Shown in pieces: positions 25,164 to 33,671 of a stretch of 64,000 nt of DNA. The position numbers were made by a program, and so were the translations under genes. The notes below the pieces were generated by a model. It saw only the letters and a list, made by a program, of their open reading frames with translations, was not told the origin of the DNA and did no database searches. The DNA is taken from contig NZ_JAPEQG010000001.1 of assembly GCF_026339735.1 (NCBI RefSeq), positions 2,790,001 through 2,854,000 on the forward strand. Direction: 5' to 3'. Numbering within the stretch: position 1 is the stretch's first letter; each line of letters starts with the position of its first letter. The DNA is from Streptomyces sp. NBC_01669 (GTDB lineage: Bacteria > Actinomycetota > Actinomycetes > Streptomycetales > Streptomycetaceae).

Positions 25164-25967
25164 TCAGGGTCGTGCGCTGTTCTTTCGCCGGTTCGCGATC
25201 AGCTGGCCGGCGACAACCACCAGAACGGCAATGATGAACATCGCCGTGCCGATGACGTTGATCTGCACGGGTGTACCGCGCTGTGCCGAACCCCAGACGA
25301 ACATGGGGAAGGTCACGGTCGAGCCCGCGTTGAAATTGGTGATGATGAAATCGTCGAAGGAGAGCGCGAAGGCGAGCAGCGCTCCCGCCGCGATTCCGGG
25401 GGCGGCGATCGGCAGGGTCACCCGCAGGAACGTCTGCACGGGTCCCGCGTACAGATCGCGGGCCGCCTCCTCCAGCCTCGGGTCCATCGACATCACGCGC
25501 GCCTTGACCGCTGTCACGACGAAGCTCAGGCAGAACATGATGTGGGCGATGAGGACCGTCCAGAAGCCGAGCTGCGCACCCATGTTGAGGAAGAGCGTGA
25601 GCAGCGAGGCAGCCATGACGACCTCGGGCATCGCCATCGGCAGGAAGATCAGCGAGTTGATCGCGCCGCGCGCCCGGAAGCGGTAGCGGACCAGCGCGAA
25701 GGCGATCATCGTGCCGAGCGCGGTCGCGCCGATCGTCGCCCAGGTGGCGATCTGGAGGGAGAGCGAGAGCGAGCCGCACATGTCGGCGACGCCGCAGGGG
25801 TCCGTCCAGGCGTCCAGCGAGAAGCGCTGCCAGGCGTAGTTGAAGCGCCCGTTCGGCTTGTTGAAGGAGAACACCATCACGACGATGTTCGGAAGGATCA
25901 TGTAGGCGAGGGTCAGCAGACCCGCGATGACGATCAGATGGCGGCGGAGCCAGCGCAGTACGGGCAT
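25164..25967 (-). CDS. potC: Spermidine/putrescine ABC transporter permease PotC
   Basis: A 267-residue inner-membrane permease with six predicted helices, the first near residues 10-30. The ABC-interaction EAA loop is in MDPRLEEAARDLYAGPVQTF, followed by LPIAAPGIAAG. It pairs with PotB to form the polyamine channel driven by PotA. The ATG at 25967 overlaps the TGA of potB as ATGA, so translation is coupled. The gene is second to last in the operon, 22 bp before the oxidoreductase start. Length and topology fit PotC. Confidence 0.92.
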   Translation of the reverse strand: MPVLRWLRRHLIVIAGLLTLAYMILPNIVVMVFSFNKPNGRFNYAWQRFSLDAWTDPCGVADMCGSLSLSLQIATWATIGATALGTMIAFALVRYRFRARGAINSLIFLPMAMPEVVMAASLLTLFLNMGAQLGFWTVLIAHIMFCLSFVVTAVKARVMSMDPRLEEAARDLYAGPVQTFLRVTLPIAAPGIAAGALLAFALSFDDFIITNFNAGSTVTFPMFVWGSAQRGTPVQINVIGTAMFIIAVLVVVAGQLIANRRKNSARP

Positions 25968-26899
25968 CAGACCAGGTCCTCCGTCCCGGAGCGGCGGATG
26001 TAGACGGTCACCATCAGCAGGACGACCGCCATGAGGATGAAGGAGAGCGCGGCCGCCATCGGGTAGTCGAGGACGCGCAGGAACTGGGTCTGGATGACGC
26101 TGCCGACCATCTTGGTGTCGGTGGAGCCCAGCAGTTCGGCGTTGACGTAGTCACCGCTGGCCGGGATGAAGGTCAGCAGCGTGCCCGAGACGACACCCGG
26201 CATGGAGAGCGGGAACGTCACCTTGAGGAAGGTGGTGGCGGGGGTGGCGTACAGATCGCCGGCCGCCTCGTGCAGCCTGCCGTCGATCCGCTCCAGCGAG
26301 GTGTAGAGCGGCAGGATCATGAACGGCAGGAAGTTGTACGTCAGACCGCAGACCACCGCCATCGGCGTGGCCAGCACCCGGTTGCTCTCGGTCCAGCCGA
26401 GCCAGCTGGTGACGTCCAGGACGTGCAGGGTGTTCAGCACGTCGACGACCGCACCGCCGTCGGCAAGGATCGTCTTCCAGGCGAGCGTACGGATCAGGAA
26501 GCTGGTGAAGAACGGTGCGATGACCAGCACCAGCACCACGTTGCGCCAGCGACCCGCCTTGAACGCGATGAGATACGCGAGCGGGTAGCCGAGCAGCAGG
26601 CACAGGATCGTCGCGGTGCCCGCGTACAGCAGGGACCGGATGAACTGCGGGTAGTACTCGGACAGCGCGTCCCAGTAGGTCTGGAAGTGCCAGGTGACCT
26701 CGAACCCCTTCTCCAGGGATCCGGTCTGCACGGAGGTCGACGCCTGGTAGACCATCGGCAGCGCAAAGAAGACGACGAGCCACAGGATGCCGGGGAGCAG
26801 CAGCCAGTACGGGACGAGCCGCTTGCGGGTGGAGGCCTTGCGTACGGGGAGTTCGGCGGGGTCGGTGGGCGGCGCGGGCGGCGCTTCGGTGACGGTCAT
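25967..26899 (-). CDS. potB: Spermidine/putrescine ABC transporter permease PotB
   Basis: A 310-residue permease. A ~30-residue cytoplasmic N-terminus precedes the first helix (YWLLLPGILWLVVFFALPMV). The EAA loop lies in RIDGRLHEAAGDLYATPATT, followed by FPLSMPGVVSG. The ATG at 26899 overlaps the TGA of potA as ATGA, and its own TGA overlaps the potC start, so potA-potB-potC form one coupled unit. The frame upstream of the ATG lies inside potA and is not used. Confidence 0.92.
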   Translation of the reverse strand: MTVTEAPPAPPTDPAELPVRKASTRKRLVPYWLLLPGILWLVVFFALPMVYQASTSVQTGSLEKGFEVTWHFQTYWDALSEYYPQFIRSLLYAGTATILCLLLGYPLAYLIAFKAGRWRNVVLVLVIAPFFTSFLIRTLAWKTILADGGAVVDVLNTLHVLDVTSWLGWTESNRVLATPMAVVCGLTYNFLPFMILPLYTSLERIDGRLHEAAGDLYATPATTFLKVTFPLSMPGVVSGTLLTFIPASGDYVNAELLGSTDTKMVGSVIQTQFLRVLDYPMAAALSFILMAVVLLMVTVYIRRSGTEDLV

Positions 26900-28047
26900 G
26901 TCGCGTCCTCCACCGTCTCCACGCCGGCGTCGATGTCCTGGGCCGCGTCGAGGCCGAAGGTGTGCGCGGGGTTCCAGTGCAGGACGACCTCGGCTCCCGG
27001 GGTGAGCCGGGTGTCGCGCTCGATGTTCTGCTCGTACACCTGAAGCGCCTTGCCGGCCGGGCTCTCCACCACGTACTGCGTGGAGACACCGATGAAGCTG
27101 GAGTCGATGATCCGGCCGGTGACCCGGTTGCGTCCGGCGGCTATGGAGTCCGCGTCGTCGGCGTGGGCGAGGGAGATCTTCTCCGGACGGACTCCGAGCA
27201 GCAGCTTGCCGCCACGGGCTGCGGGGGCCTGACACCGCCCGGCGGGCAGCCGCAGCGTCATGCCGCCCGCACCGACCAGGATGTCCTCGCCGGCCTCGGC
27301 GATCTCGCCCTCGATGAGGTTGGAGGTGCCGAGGAAGTTGGCGACGAACGTCGTCTTCGGATTCTCGTACAGATCGGCGGGAGCACCGAGCTGTTCCACG
27401 CGGCCCGCATTCATCACCGCGACGGTGTCGGCCATGGTCATGGCCTCCTCCTGGTCGTGGGTGACATGGATGAACGTGATGCCGACCTCGGTCTGGATGC
27501 GCTTGAGCTCAAGCTGCATCTGGCGGCGCAGCTTGAGGTCGAGGGCACCGAGCGGCTCGTCGAGCAGGAGCACCTGCGGGTGGTTGATCAGGGCGCGGGC
27601 GACAGCGACGCGCTGTTGCTGGCCGCCGGAGAGCTGGTGCGGCTTGCGCTTCGCGAAGTCGCCGAGCTGGACGAGGTCCAGCATGTCGTCGACCTGCTTC
27701 TTGACCGACTTGATGCCGCGCCGGCGCAGACCGAAGGCGACGTTCTCGGTGATGTCGAGATGCGGGAAGAGCGCGTAGCTCTGGAAGACGGTGTTGACGG
27801 GCCGCTTGTACGGAGGGAGGTCGGTGATGTCCCGGCCGCCCAGCGAGATGGTGCCGGTCGTGGCCTCCTCCAGCCCGGCGATCATCCGCAGGGTGGTGGT
27901 CTTGCCGCAGCCGGACGCCCCGAGCAGGGCGAAGAAGGAGCCCTGCGGAACGGTCAGATCGAGCGGCTGGACGGCTTTGAAGGAACCGTACGTCTTGCTG
28001 ATCCCGGTGAGGCGGACGTCGCCGCCTTCTGTCTGCTGCTGTGTCAT
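26896..28047 (-). CDS. potA: Polyamine ABC transporter ATPase PotA
   Basis: A 383-residue ATP-binding subunit. Walker A GASGCGKTT is at residues 43-51, the Q-loop is at VFQSYALFPH, the signature LSGGQ at 138-142, Walker B LLLDEPLGALD around 159-169, and the switch His is in HVTHDQEEA. The C-terminal ~130 residues form the TOBE-type regulatory domain typical of PotA/MalK-like importers. It energises polyamine uptake with PotB, PotC and PotD. The start at 28047 lies 55 bp after the potD stop, and the stop overlaps potB. Confidence 0.94.
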   Translation of the reverse strand: MTQQQTEGGDVRLTGISKTYGSFKAVQPLDLTVPQGSFFALLGASGCGKTTTLRMIAGLEEATTGTISLGGRDITDLPPYKRPVNTVFQSYALFPHLDITENVAFGLRRRGIKSVKKQVDDMLDLVQLGDFAKRKPHQLSGGQQQRVAVARALINHPQVLLLDEPLGALDLKLRRQMQLELKRIQTEVGITFIHVTHDQEEAMTMADTVAVMNAGRVEQLGAPADLYENPKTTFVANFLGTSNLIEGEIAEAGEDILVGAGGMTLRLPAGRCQAPAARGGKLLLGVRPEKISLAHADDADSIAAGRNRVTGRIIDSSFIGVSTQYVVESPAGKALQVYEQNIERDTRLTPGAEVVLHWNPAHTFGLDAAQDIDAGVETVEDAT

Positions 28048-28102
28048 GGGTCGCAGTCCCAGTGGTGTCAGGGGGAGATCGGAGGAAGGAAAGGCGGGCC
28101 GG

Positions 28103-29353
28103 TCAGGCGCCGATGAGCTTGGCGAACTTCTCTTCGTACGCCGTCTCTTCCTTGGAGGTCAGCGAGCGGAAGGCGTGCGATCTGGCCGCCATCTGCTTGT
28201 CGGGAAGGATCAGGACGTTGTCGGCCATCGCCTGGTCGATCTTCGCCAGCTCGTCGCGGACTCCGTCGACCGGACAGACGAAGTTGATGTACGCGGCGAG
28301 CTGGGCGGCGACCGACGGTTCGTAGTAGTAGTCGATGAGCTTCTCGGCGTTGGTCTTGTGCCGGGCCTTCACCGGGACGAGCAGGTTGTCGCTGGATATG
28401 ATGTAACCGGCGGCCGGAATGGCGTACTTGATGTCCGGGTTTCCGGCCTGGAGCTGGATGATGTCGCCCGCCCAGGCGACGCAGGCGGCGATGTCGCCCT
28501 TGTCGAGGTCGGCCGTGTAGTCGTTGCCGGTGAAGCGCCGGATCTGGTTCTTGTCGACGCCCTTCTGGAGCCGGCCGATCGCGGCGTCGTAGTCGGCGTC
28601 GGTGAAGGTACCGGGGTCCTTGCCCATGTCAAGCAGAGTCATGCCGATGGAGTCGCGCATCTCCGAGAGGAAGCTGACCCGTCCCTTGAGCTTCGGGTCG
28701 TCGAGCAGCTGGCTGACGGAATCGACCTTGCGGCCTCCGGTCGCCTTGGAGTTGTAGGCGATGACGGTGGGAATGCCCGCCCACGGGTACGAGTAGGCGC
28801 GGCCGGGGTCCCAGTCCGGGGCGCGGAACTGGGCCGAGAGGTTGGCGTAGGCGTGCGGCAGGTGCGAAGCGTCGAGCTTCTGCGCCCAGCCGAGGCGGAC
28901 GACGCGGGCGGCCAGCCAGTCGGTGACGCAGATGATGTCGCGGCCGGTGTCCTGGCCGGCCGCGAGCTGCGGCTTGATCTTGCCGAAGAACTCGACGTTG
29001 TCGTTGATGTCCTCGGTGTACTTGACCTTGATCCCGGTGCGTTTCGTGAACGCCTCCAGGGTGGGCCGGTGCTTGCCGTCGTCGGTGACGTCCATGTACT
29101 CGGTCCAGTTGGAGAAGTTGACCTGCTTCTCCTTGGCCGAATGGTCGTCGGAGGCCGCCGCTGCGTCCCCTTCCCGCTTCGCGGGCGGGATGCCGCACGC
29201 GCTCAGCGTGCCCAGTCCGCCGATTGCGAGCGCCCCCATGCCGGAGGCGCGCAGCAACGAACGGCGGGTGAGAGCGCCCCTGCCACTGGTGAGACTGCGC
29301 CGCATCGCGGCCAGTTGGACCGCGGAGAGGTGCTCCGGCTCGTACTGCTCCAT
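28103..29353 (-). CDS. potD: Polyamine-binding lipoprotein PotD (first copy)
   Basis: A 416-residue solute-binding protein. A Tat-type signal (TRRSLLRASGMGALAIGG) ends in a lipobox LSAC, so it is exported folded and lipidated. The mature part shows PotD features: VNFSNWTEYMDV at the start of the first lobe, TGIKVKYTEDINDNVEFF, and the acidic/aromatic polyamine-contact regions AWAGDIIQLQAG and IDYYYEP. It delivers spermidine or putrescine to PotB/PotC. It lies 43 bp after the aldehyde dehydrogenase stop and upstream of potA. A second paralogue is encoded at 39048. Confidence 0.92.
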   Translation of the reverse strand: MEQYEPEHLSAVQLAAMRRSLTSGRGALTRRSLLRASGMGALAIGGLGTLSACGIPPAKREGDAAAASDDHSAKEKQVNFSNWTEYMDVTDDGKHRPTLEAFTKRTGIKVKYTEDINDNVEFFGKIKPQLAAGQDTGRDIICVTDWLAARVVRLGWAQKLDASHLPHAYANLSAQFRAPDWDPGRAYSYPWAGIPTVIAYNSKATGGRKVDSVSQLLDDPKLKGRVSFLSEMRDSIGMTLLDMGKDPGTFTDADYDAAIGRLQKGVDKNQIRRFTGNDYTADLDKGDIAACVAWAGDIIQLQAGNPDIKYAIPAAGYIISSDNLLVPVKARHKTNAEKLIDYYYEPSVAAQLAAYINFVCPVDGVRDELAKIDQAMADNVLILPDKQMAARSHAFRSLTSKEETAYEEKFAKLIGA

Positions 29354-29396
29354 GCGCGTTGCCCTTTCGGGTGGGTGTGGCCGTTGCCCGGCCTGG

Positions 29397-30911
29397 CTAT
29401 CGGTCCCCGAAGATCGTGCGGTGCCAATCCTTCCGGGCGACCGCGGTGTTGTCGTACATCACGTGCTTGACCTGCGTGTACTCCTCGAATGAGTACACCG
29501 ACATGTCCTTGCCGAAGCCGCTGGCCTTGTATCCGCCGTGTGGCATCTCGCTGATGATCGGGATGTGGTCGTTGACCCAGACGCAGCCCGCCTTGATCTC
29601 GCGGGTGGCACGGCCCGCCCGGTACAGGTCGCGGCTCCAGGCCGAGGCGGCGAGTCCGTACGGGGTGTCGTTGGCGAGGGCGATGCCCTCGTCGTCGGTG
29701 TCGAAGGGCAGCACGACCAGGACCGGGCCGAAGATCTCCGACTGGACGATCTCGCTGTCCTGGGCGGCGCCCGCGACGAGCGTCGGCCGGTAGTAGGCAC
29801 CGTCCGCGAGGTCCCCGCCGGGGGCCTCACCGCCGGTGACGACGGTGGCGTACGCACGGGCGCGCTCGACGAAACCGGCGACCCGGTCCCGCTGGGCGTG
29901 GCTGATCAGCGGGCCGAGGTCGGTCGACGGGTCGAAGGGGTCGCCGAGCCGGACGGTCTCCATGAGCGAGGCGACGCCCTGGACGAAGGCGTCGTAGAGC
30001 GGCCGCTGGACGTAGGCGCGGGTGGCGGCGGTGCAGTCCTGGCCGGTGTTGATGAGCGCTCCGGCGACGGCGCCGTTGACCGCGGCCTCCAGGTCGGCGT
30101 CGTCGAAGACCAGGAAGGGGGCCTTGCCGCCGAGTTCGAGGTGGAGGCGCTTGACGGTGGCGGTGGCGATCTCCGCGACCCGCTTGCCGACGGCGGTGGA
30201 GCCGGTGAAGGAGGTCATCACGACGTCCGGGTGGCCGACGAGATGTTCGCCCGCGTCCTTGCCCGCGCCGGTGACGATGTTGATCACACCGTCCGGGATG
30301 CCTGCCTCGGTGGCCGCCTGGGCGAACATCAGCGAGGTCAACGGGGTGATCTCGGCGGGCTTCAGCACGATCGTGTTGCCCGCCGCGACCGCCGGGAGGA
30401 TCTTCCAGGCGGCCATCTGGAGCGGGTAGTTCCAGGGGGCGATCGAGCCGACGACGCCGATGGCCTCGCGGCGTACGTACGAGGTGTGGTCGCCGTCGTA
30501 CTCCCCGGCGGCCTTGCCCTCCAGGTGGCGGGCGGCGCCGGCGAAGAAAGCGGTGTTGTCGACGGTGCCGGGCACGTCGAACTCGGTGGAGAGCTTGATG
30601 GGCTTGCCGCACTGGAGCGACTCCGCGTACGCAAAGTCGTCGGCCTGCTCCGCGAGGACGGCGGCGAACCGGTGCATCGCCTCGGACCGCTCGGCCGGAG
30701 TGGCACCCGACCAGCCGGGGAAGGCCTCGCGGGCAGCCGCGACGGCCGCGTCGACATCGGCGGGGCCCGCCAGTTCGTAGGTGTGGACGGTCTCGCCCGT
30801 AGCCGGATTCACGATGTCGTGGCTGCGTCCCGATGTGCCGGAGCGCAGCTTTCCGCCGATGTACTGCGCGCCGGCCGCGAAGCGGTCCCGCACGTGGAAG
30901 CCCTTGCCCAT
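29397..30911 (-). CDS. Aldehyde dehydrogenase, probable gamma-aminobutyraldehyde dehydrogenase
   Basis: A 504-residue enzyme with PWNYP at 159-163, FTGSTAVGK from 235, the general base E259 in LELGGK, and the nucleophile C293 in GQDCTAATR. In polyamine breakdown it would oxidise 4-aminobutyraldehyde (or its gamma-glutamyl form) to GABA. It is the first gene of the leftward operon with potD-A-B-C and the flavin oxidoreductase. The ATG at 30911 is preceded by GGAGGAG. A second close paralogue sits at 40394, also next to a potD. The 200-bp upstream region contains a 10-bp perfect inverted repeat that is the best candidate for its control. Confidence 0.9.
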   Translation of the reverse strand: MGKGFHVRDRFAAGAQYIGGKLRSGTSGRSHDIVNPATGETVHTYELAGPADVDAAVAAAREAFPGWSGATPAERSEAMHRFAAVLAEQADDFAYAESLQCGKPIKLSTEFDVPGTVDNTAFFAGAARHLEGKAAGEYDGDHTSYVRREAIGVVGSIAPWNYPLQMAAWKILPAVAAGNTIVLKPAEITPLTSLMFAQAATEAGIPDGVINIVTGAGKDAGEHLVGHPDVVMTSFTGSTAVGKRVAEIATATVKRLHLELGGKAPFLVFDDADLEAAVNGAVAGALINTGQDCTAATRAYVQRPLYDAFVQGVASLMETVRLGDPFDPSTDLGPLISHAQRDRVAGFVERARAYATVVTGGEAPGGDLADGAYYRPTLVAGAAQDSEIVQSEIFGPVLVVLPFDTDDEGIALANDTPYGLAASAWSRDLYRAGRATREIKAGCVWVNDHIPIISEMPHGGYKASGFGKDMSVYSFEEYTQVKHVMYDNTAVARKDWHRTIFGDR

Positions 30912-31008
30912 GACGCTCTCCTCCGCCGCTGTCTCCGTGAACCGGGGCGGCGTAGCTTCTGCTCGATTTGAGTGCCGATCCTGACAGAGGAGACTGAGCC
31001 CAACAAGT

Positions 31009-31044
31009 GATTCCGTTGTTGCCTTTTGGTTACGCAACGGAATC
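31009..31044. promoter_or_regulatory. 10-bp perfect inverted repeat between divergent genes
   Basis: GATTCCGTTG at 31009-31018 and CAACGGAATC at 31035-31044 with a 16-bp spacer, 98 bp upstream of the polyamine-operon start and 74 bp upstream of the NADAR ATG. The spacing suits a dimeric regulator such as the AsnC-type protein encoded at 42012. Assignment is inferred. Confidence 0.6.
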
Positions 31045-31117
31045 TGTCGACCATGTGTCGCGTCGCCACGGAAATCCACGTACGGAGTGTCAGTGGCGGA
31101 TGCCACACTCGCATGTC

Positions 31118-31678
31118 ATGGAACACCTGAACGAGCTGGTGGCGCGGACCTGTCGCGGGGAGAAAGTGAAGTACCTGTCGTTCTGGGGACACCGCCCTCG
31201 ACCGGACGGGCGGATCGGCGCGAGCTGCCTCAGCCAGTGGTGGCCTTCTCCGTTCACGGTCGACGGGGTGACGTACGCGTCGGCCGAGCACTGGATGATG
31301 GCCGGCAAGGCGCGGCTCTTCGGCGATGTGGAGGCGGAGCGCCGTGCGCTGTCCGCGAGCAGCCCCGCGGCGGCGAAGAAGGCGGGCCGGCTGGTCCGCG
31401 CCTTCGACGACACGGTGTGGGAGCGGGAGCGGTTCGCCCTGGTGGTGGCGGGCAGTGTCCACAAGTTCGGCCAGGACGCCGGGCTGCGCGCGTTCCTGCT
31501 GAACACCGGGGACCGGGTGCTGGTCGAGGCGAGCCCCCTGGACAGGATCTGGGGCATCGGAATGGCGGCGGACGACCCGCGAGCGGAGGATCCGGCGCGC
31601 TGGCGGGGGCTGAATCTGCTGGGGTTCGCCCTCATGGAGGCGCGAACACGGCTGCGCGCCGTGCCCGACTCGATATGA
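31118..31678 (+). CDS. NADAR-family (YbiA/DUF1768-like) protein
   Basis: A 186-residue cytoplasmic protein. The family signatures are visible: YLSFWGHRP at the start, CLSQWWPSPFTVDG, YASAEHWMMAGKARLFGD with the conserved Glu-His, and the end motif IWGIGMAADDPRA then WRGLNLLGFALMEAR. NADAR proteins are N-glycosidases acting on riboflavin-pathway or ADP-ribose-type intermediates. The ATG at 31118 is taken, and ATG codons upstream in the same frame (for example 31100) are possible. It diverges from the polyamine operon and is followed by a strong terminator. Confidence 0.88.
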   Translation: MEHLNELVARTCRGEKVKYLSFWGHRPRPDGRIGASCLSQWWPSPFTVDGVTYASAEHWMMAGKARLFGDVEAERRALSASSPAAAKKAGRLVRAFDDTVWERERFALVVAGSVHKFGQDAGLRAFLLNTGDRVLVEASPLDRIWGIGMAADDPRAEDPARWRGLNLLGFALMEARTRLRAVPDSI

Positions 31679-31681
31679 AAA

Positions 31682-31724
31682 GGCCCGCGGGGCGGTCGGG
31701 GTTCTCCCCACCGCCCCGCGGGCC
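31682..31724. terminator. Bidirectional 15-bp hairpin terminator
   Basis: Perfect arms GGCCCGCGGGGCGGT and ACCGCCCCGCGGGCC with a 13-nt loop. It lies between the convergent NADAR and DUF4190-like genes, four bases after the first stop. Confidence 0.9.
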
Positions 31725-31751
31725 GTGCTCTGTGCAGCGGCTTTCCCGCCT

Positions 31752-32480
31752 CTATCGCGTGCCGTCCACGACCAGGGACGTTCCGTACGTGTCGTCGTAC
31801 GGGTAGCTGTCCTCGTTGTTGAAGTCGTGGGTCACGCCCCAGATCAGGAAGCCCAGGAACGCTCCGCTGATCACAATGCCGAGCGAGCCCAGGATGATTC
31901 CGGCCAGCGCGACGCCGCCGTTGTTCGCCTCACCCCGGTTGACCCGGCCACGGCCTATGAGACCGAAGATCAGCGCGAGGACGCCCAGGATGACCCCGAG
32001 CCCCCACATGCAGAAGCCGACCACGGCGACGATGCCGAGCACCATCGACGCGATACCCAGCCCGTTCGCGGGCGCCGGTCCGCCCCAGGGCGCCTGGCCG
32101 TAGCCGGGGTATCCCGGATAACCGCCGTACTGCGGAACGGGTGCGGCCGGGTATCCGTACTGTCCTGCGGGAGGGATCTGCTGCCCGGGACCGTTCGGCG
32201 CGATCGGCGGCGGCGGTACGTCCCCGGGCGCCTGTCCCGCTCCGGGCAGGGGGCCGGACCCCGGTGCGGCAAAGGGGCCGGTCCCCGGTGCGGCGCCGAA
32301 CCCCGCCGTGGGCACCGGTCCCGTTCCGGCGGCCGGCATCGAGGTGACCGTCTGCTGATCGTGCACAGCGGGCGGGCGCAGGTCACCGGTCTGCTTCTCC
32401 AGCGGCACCCTGTTGTCCGGCGGAGCCCACGGATCGCGTGGCGCAGCCCCGTCCGCGGGCTGCTCTGTGTTCTCTGACAT
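31752..32480 (-). CDS. DUF4190-like membrane protein with Pro/Gly-rich N-terminus
   Basis: A 242-residue protein. The first ~135 residues are a disordered Pro/Gly/Gln/Tyr-rich cytoplasmic region (QYGYPAAPVPQYGGYPGYPG). Two or three membrane segments follow (LGIASMVLGIVAVVGFCMWG; LGVILGVLALIFGLIG; ALAGIILGSLGIVISGAFLG) with the intervening GRVNRGEANNGGVALAG typical of DUF4190. The C-terminal tail is acidic and aromatic. Such proteins are common in Streptomyces, with no defined function. The ATG at 32480 begins MSENTEQPAD. It is convergent with the NADAR gene and divergent from the deaminase gene. Confidence 0.85.
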   Translation of the reverse strand: MSENTEQPADGAAPRDPWAPPDNRVPLEKQTGDLRPPAVHDQQTVTSMPAAGTGPVPTAGFGAAPGTGPFAAPGSGPLPGAGQAPGDVPPPPIAPNGPGQQIPPAGQYGYPAAPVPQYGGYPGYPGYGQAPWGGPAPANGLGIASMVLGIVAVVGFCMWGLGVILGVLALIFGLIGRGRVNRGEANNGGVALAGIILGSLGIVISGAFLGFLIWGVTHDFNNEDSYPYDDTYGTSLVVDGTR

Positions 32481-32613
32481 GGGCCTCCCCCATCGTGGTC
32501 CCGTCATGCTACGGCCCGCCCCGGCAGCTGCCGCTCCGGCCTACGATGATCCCCGTCCCACACCGGGCCGTCCCGTGCCCGGACCGCTCCACGTCATGTC
32601 CCCGGAGGATCCG

Positions 32614-33648
32614 ATGACCGATCTGCACCCCTTCATCGCGGGGCTGCCCAAGGCCGAACTGCATGTCCACCATGTCGGATCCGCCTCGCCCCGCATCGTC
32701 GCCGAACTGGCCGCCCACCACCCGGACTCCAAGGTCCCCACCGACCCGGAGGCGCTGGCCGACTACTTCTCCTTCACCGACTTCGGCCACTTCATCGACG
32801 TCTATCTCTCCGTCGTGGACCTGGTCCGCACCCCGGAGGACGTCCGGCTGCTGACCTTCGAGATCGCCCGGGACATGGCCCGCCAGAACATCCGGTACGC
32901 GGAACTGACCGTCACCCCGTTCAGCTCGACCCGGCGCGGCATCCCGGAGCAGGGCTTCATGGAGGCCATAGAGGACGCCCGCAAGGCCGCCGAGGCCGAG
33001 CTCGGCGTCGTCCTGCGCTGGACCTTCGACATTCCCGGCGAGGCCGGTCTTGAAGCCGCCGCGGAGACCACCCGGCTCGCGGTGGACCTGCGGCCGGAGG
33101 GCCTCGTCGGGTTCGGGCTCGGCGGTCCGGAGATCGGCGTGCCCCGCCCGCAGTTCAAGCCCTACTTCGACCGGGCGATCGCCGAGGGGCTGCACTCCGT
33201 CCCGCACGCCGGGGAGACCACGGGCCCGCAGACGATCTGGGACGCCCTCACCGAACTGCGCGCCGAGCGCATCGGCCACGGCACCAGCGCCACCCGGGAC
33301 CGCAGGCTTCTCGACCACCTCGCCGAGCACCGGATCGCGCTGGAGGTCTGCCCGACCTCGAACATCGCAACCCGCGCCGTGACCGATCTCGACCTGCACC
33401 CGGTCAAGGAGATGGTGGACGCCGGAGTCCTGGTCACCATCAACAGCGACGACCCGCCGATGTTCGGCACCGACCTCAACAACGAGTACGCGGTGGCGGC
33501 CCGCCTCCTCGGTCTGGACGAGCAAGGTCTTGCCGCGCTCGCGAAGAACGCGGTGGAGGCCTCCTACCTCGACCCGGCCGGCAAGCGGACGCTGGCCGCC
33601 GAGATCGACACGTACACGACGGACTGGCTGCAGCGCACCGGCCGGTGA
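32614..33648 (+). CDS. Adenosine deaminase-family enzyme, probable 6-aminodeoxyfutalosine deaminase
   Basis: A 344-residue TIM-barrel metal-dependent deaminase. The zinc ligands H17 and H19 in ELHVHH, the conserved HAGET loop, the general-acid region ERIGHGTSA, and the third metal site SDDPPMFGT are all present. It belongs to the adenosine deaminase superfamily, but its synteny and sequence recall S. coelicolor SCO5662, which was reported to deaminate 6-aminodeoxyfutalosine in menaquinone synthesis. That is my preferred role, and true adenosine deaminase is the alternative. The ATG at 32614 has GGAG eight bases upstream. Its TGA overlaps a GTG of the next frame. Confidence 0.85.
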   Translation: MTDLHPFIAGLPKAELHVHHVGSASPRIVAELAAHHPDSKVPTDPEALADYFSFTDFGHFIDVYLSVVDLVRTPEDVRLLTFEIARDMARQNIRYAELTVTPFSSTRRGIPEQGFMEAIEDARKAAEAELGVVLRWTFDIPGEAGLEAAAETTRLAVDLRPEGLVGFGLGGPEIGVPRPQFKPYFDRAIAEGLHSVPHAGETTGPQTIWDALTELRAERIGHGTSATRDRRLLDHLAEHRIALEVCPTSNIATRAVTDLDLHPVKEMVDAGVLVTINSDDPPMFGTDLNNEYAVAARLLGLDEQGLAALAKNAVEASYLDPAGKRTLAAEIDTYTTDWLQRTGR

Positions 33649-33671
33649 CCGCCGGTGGTGACAATGGCCCC

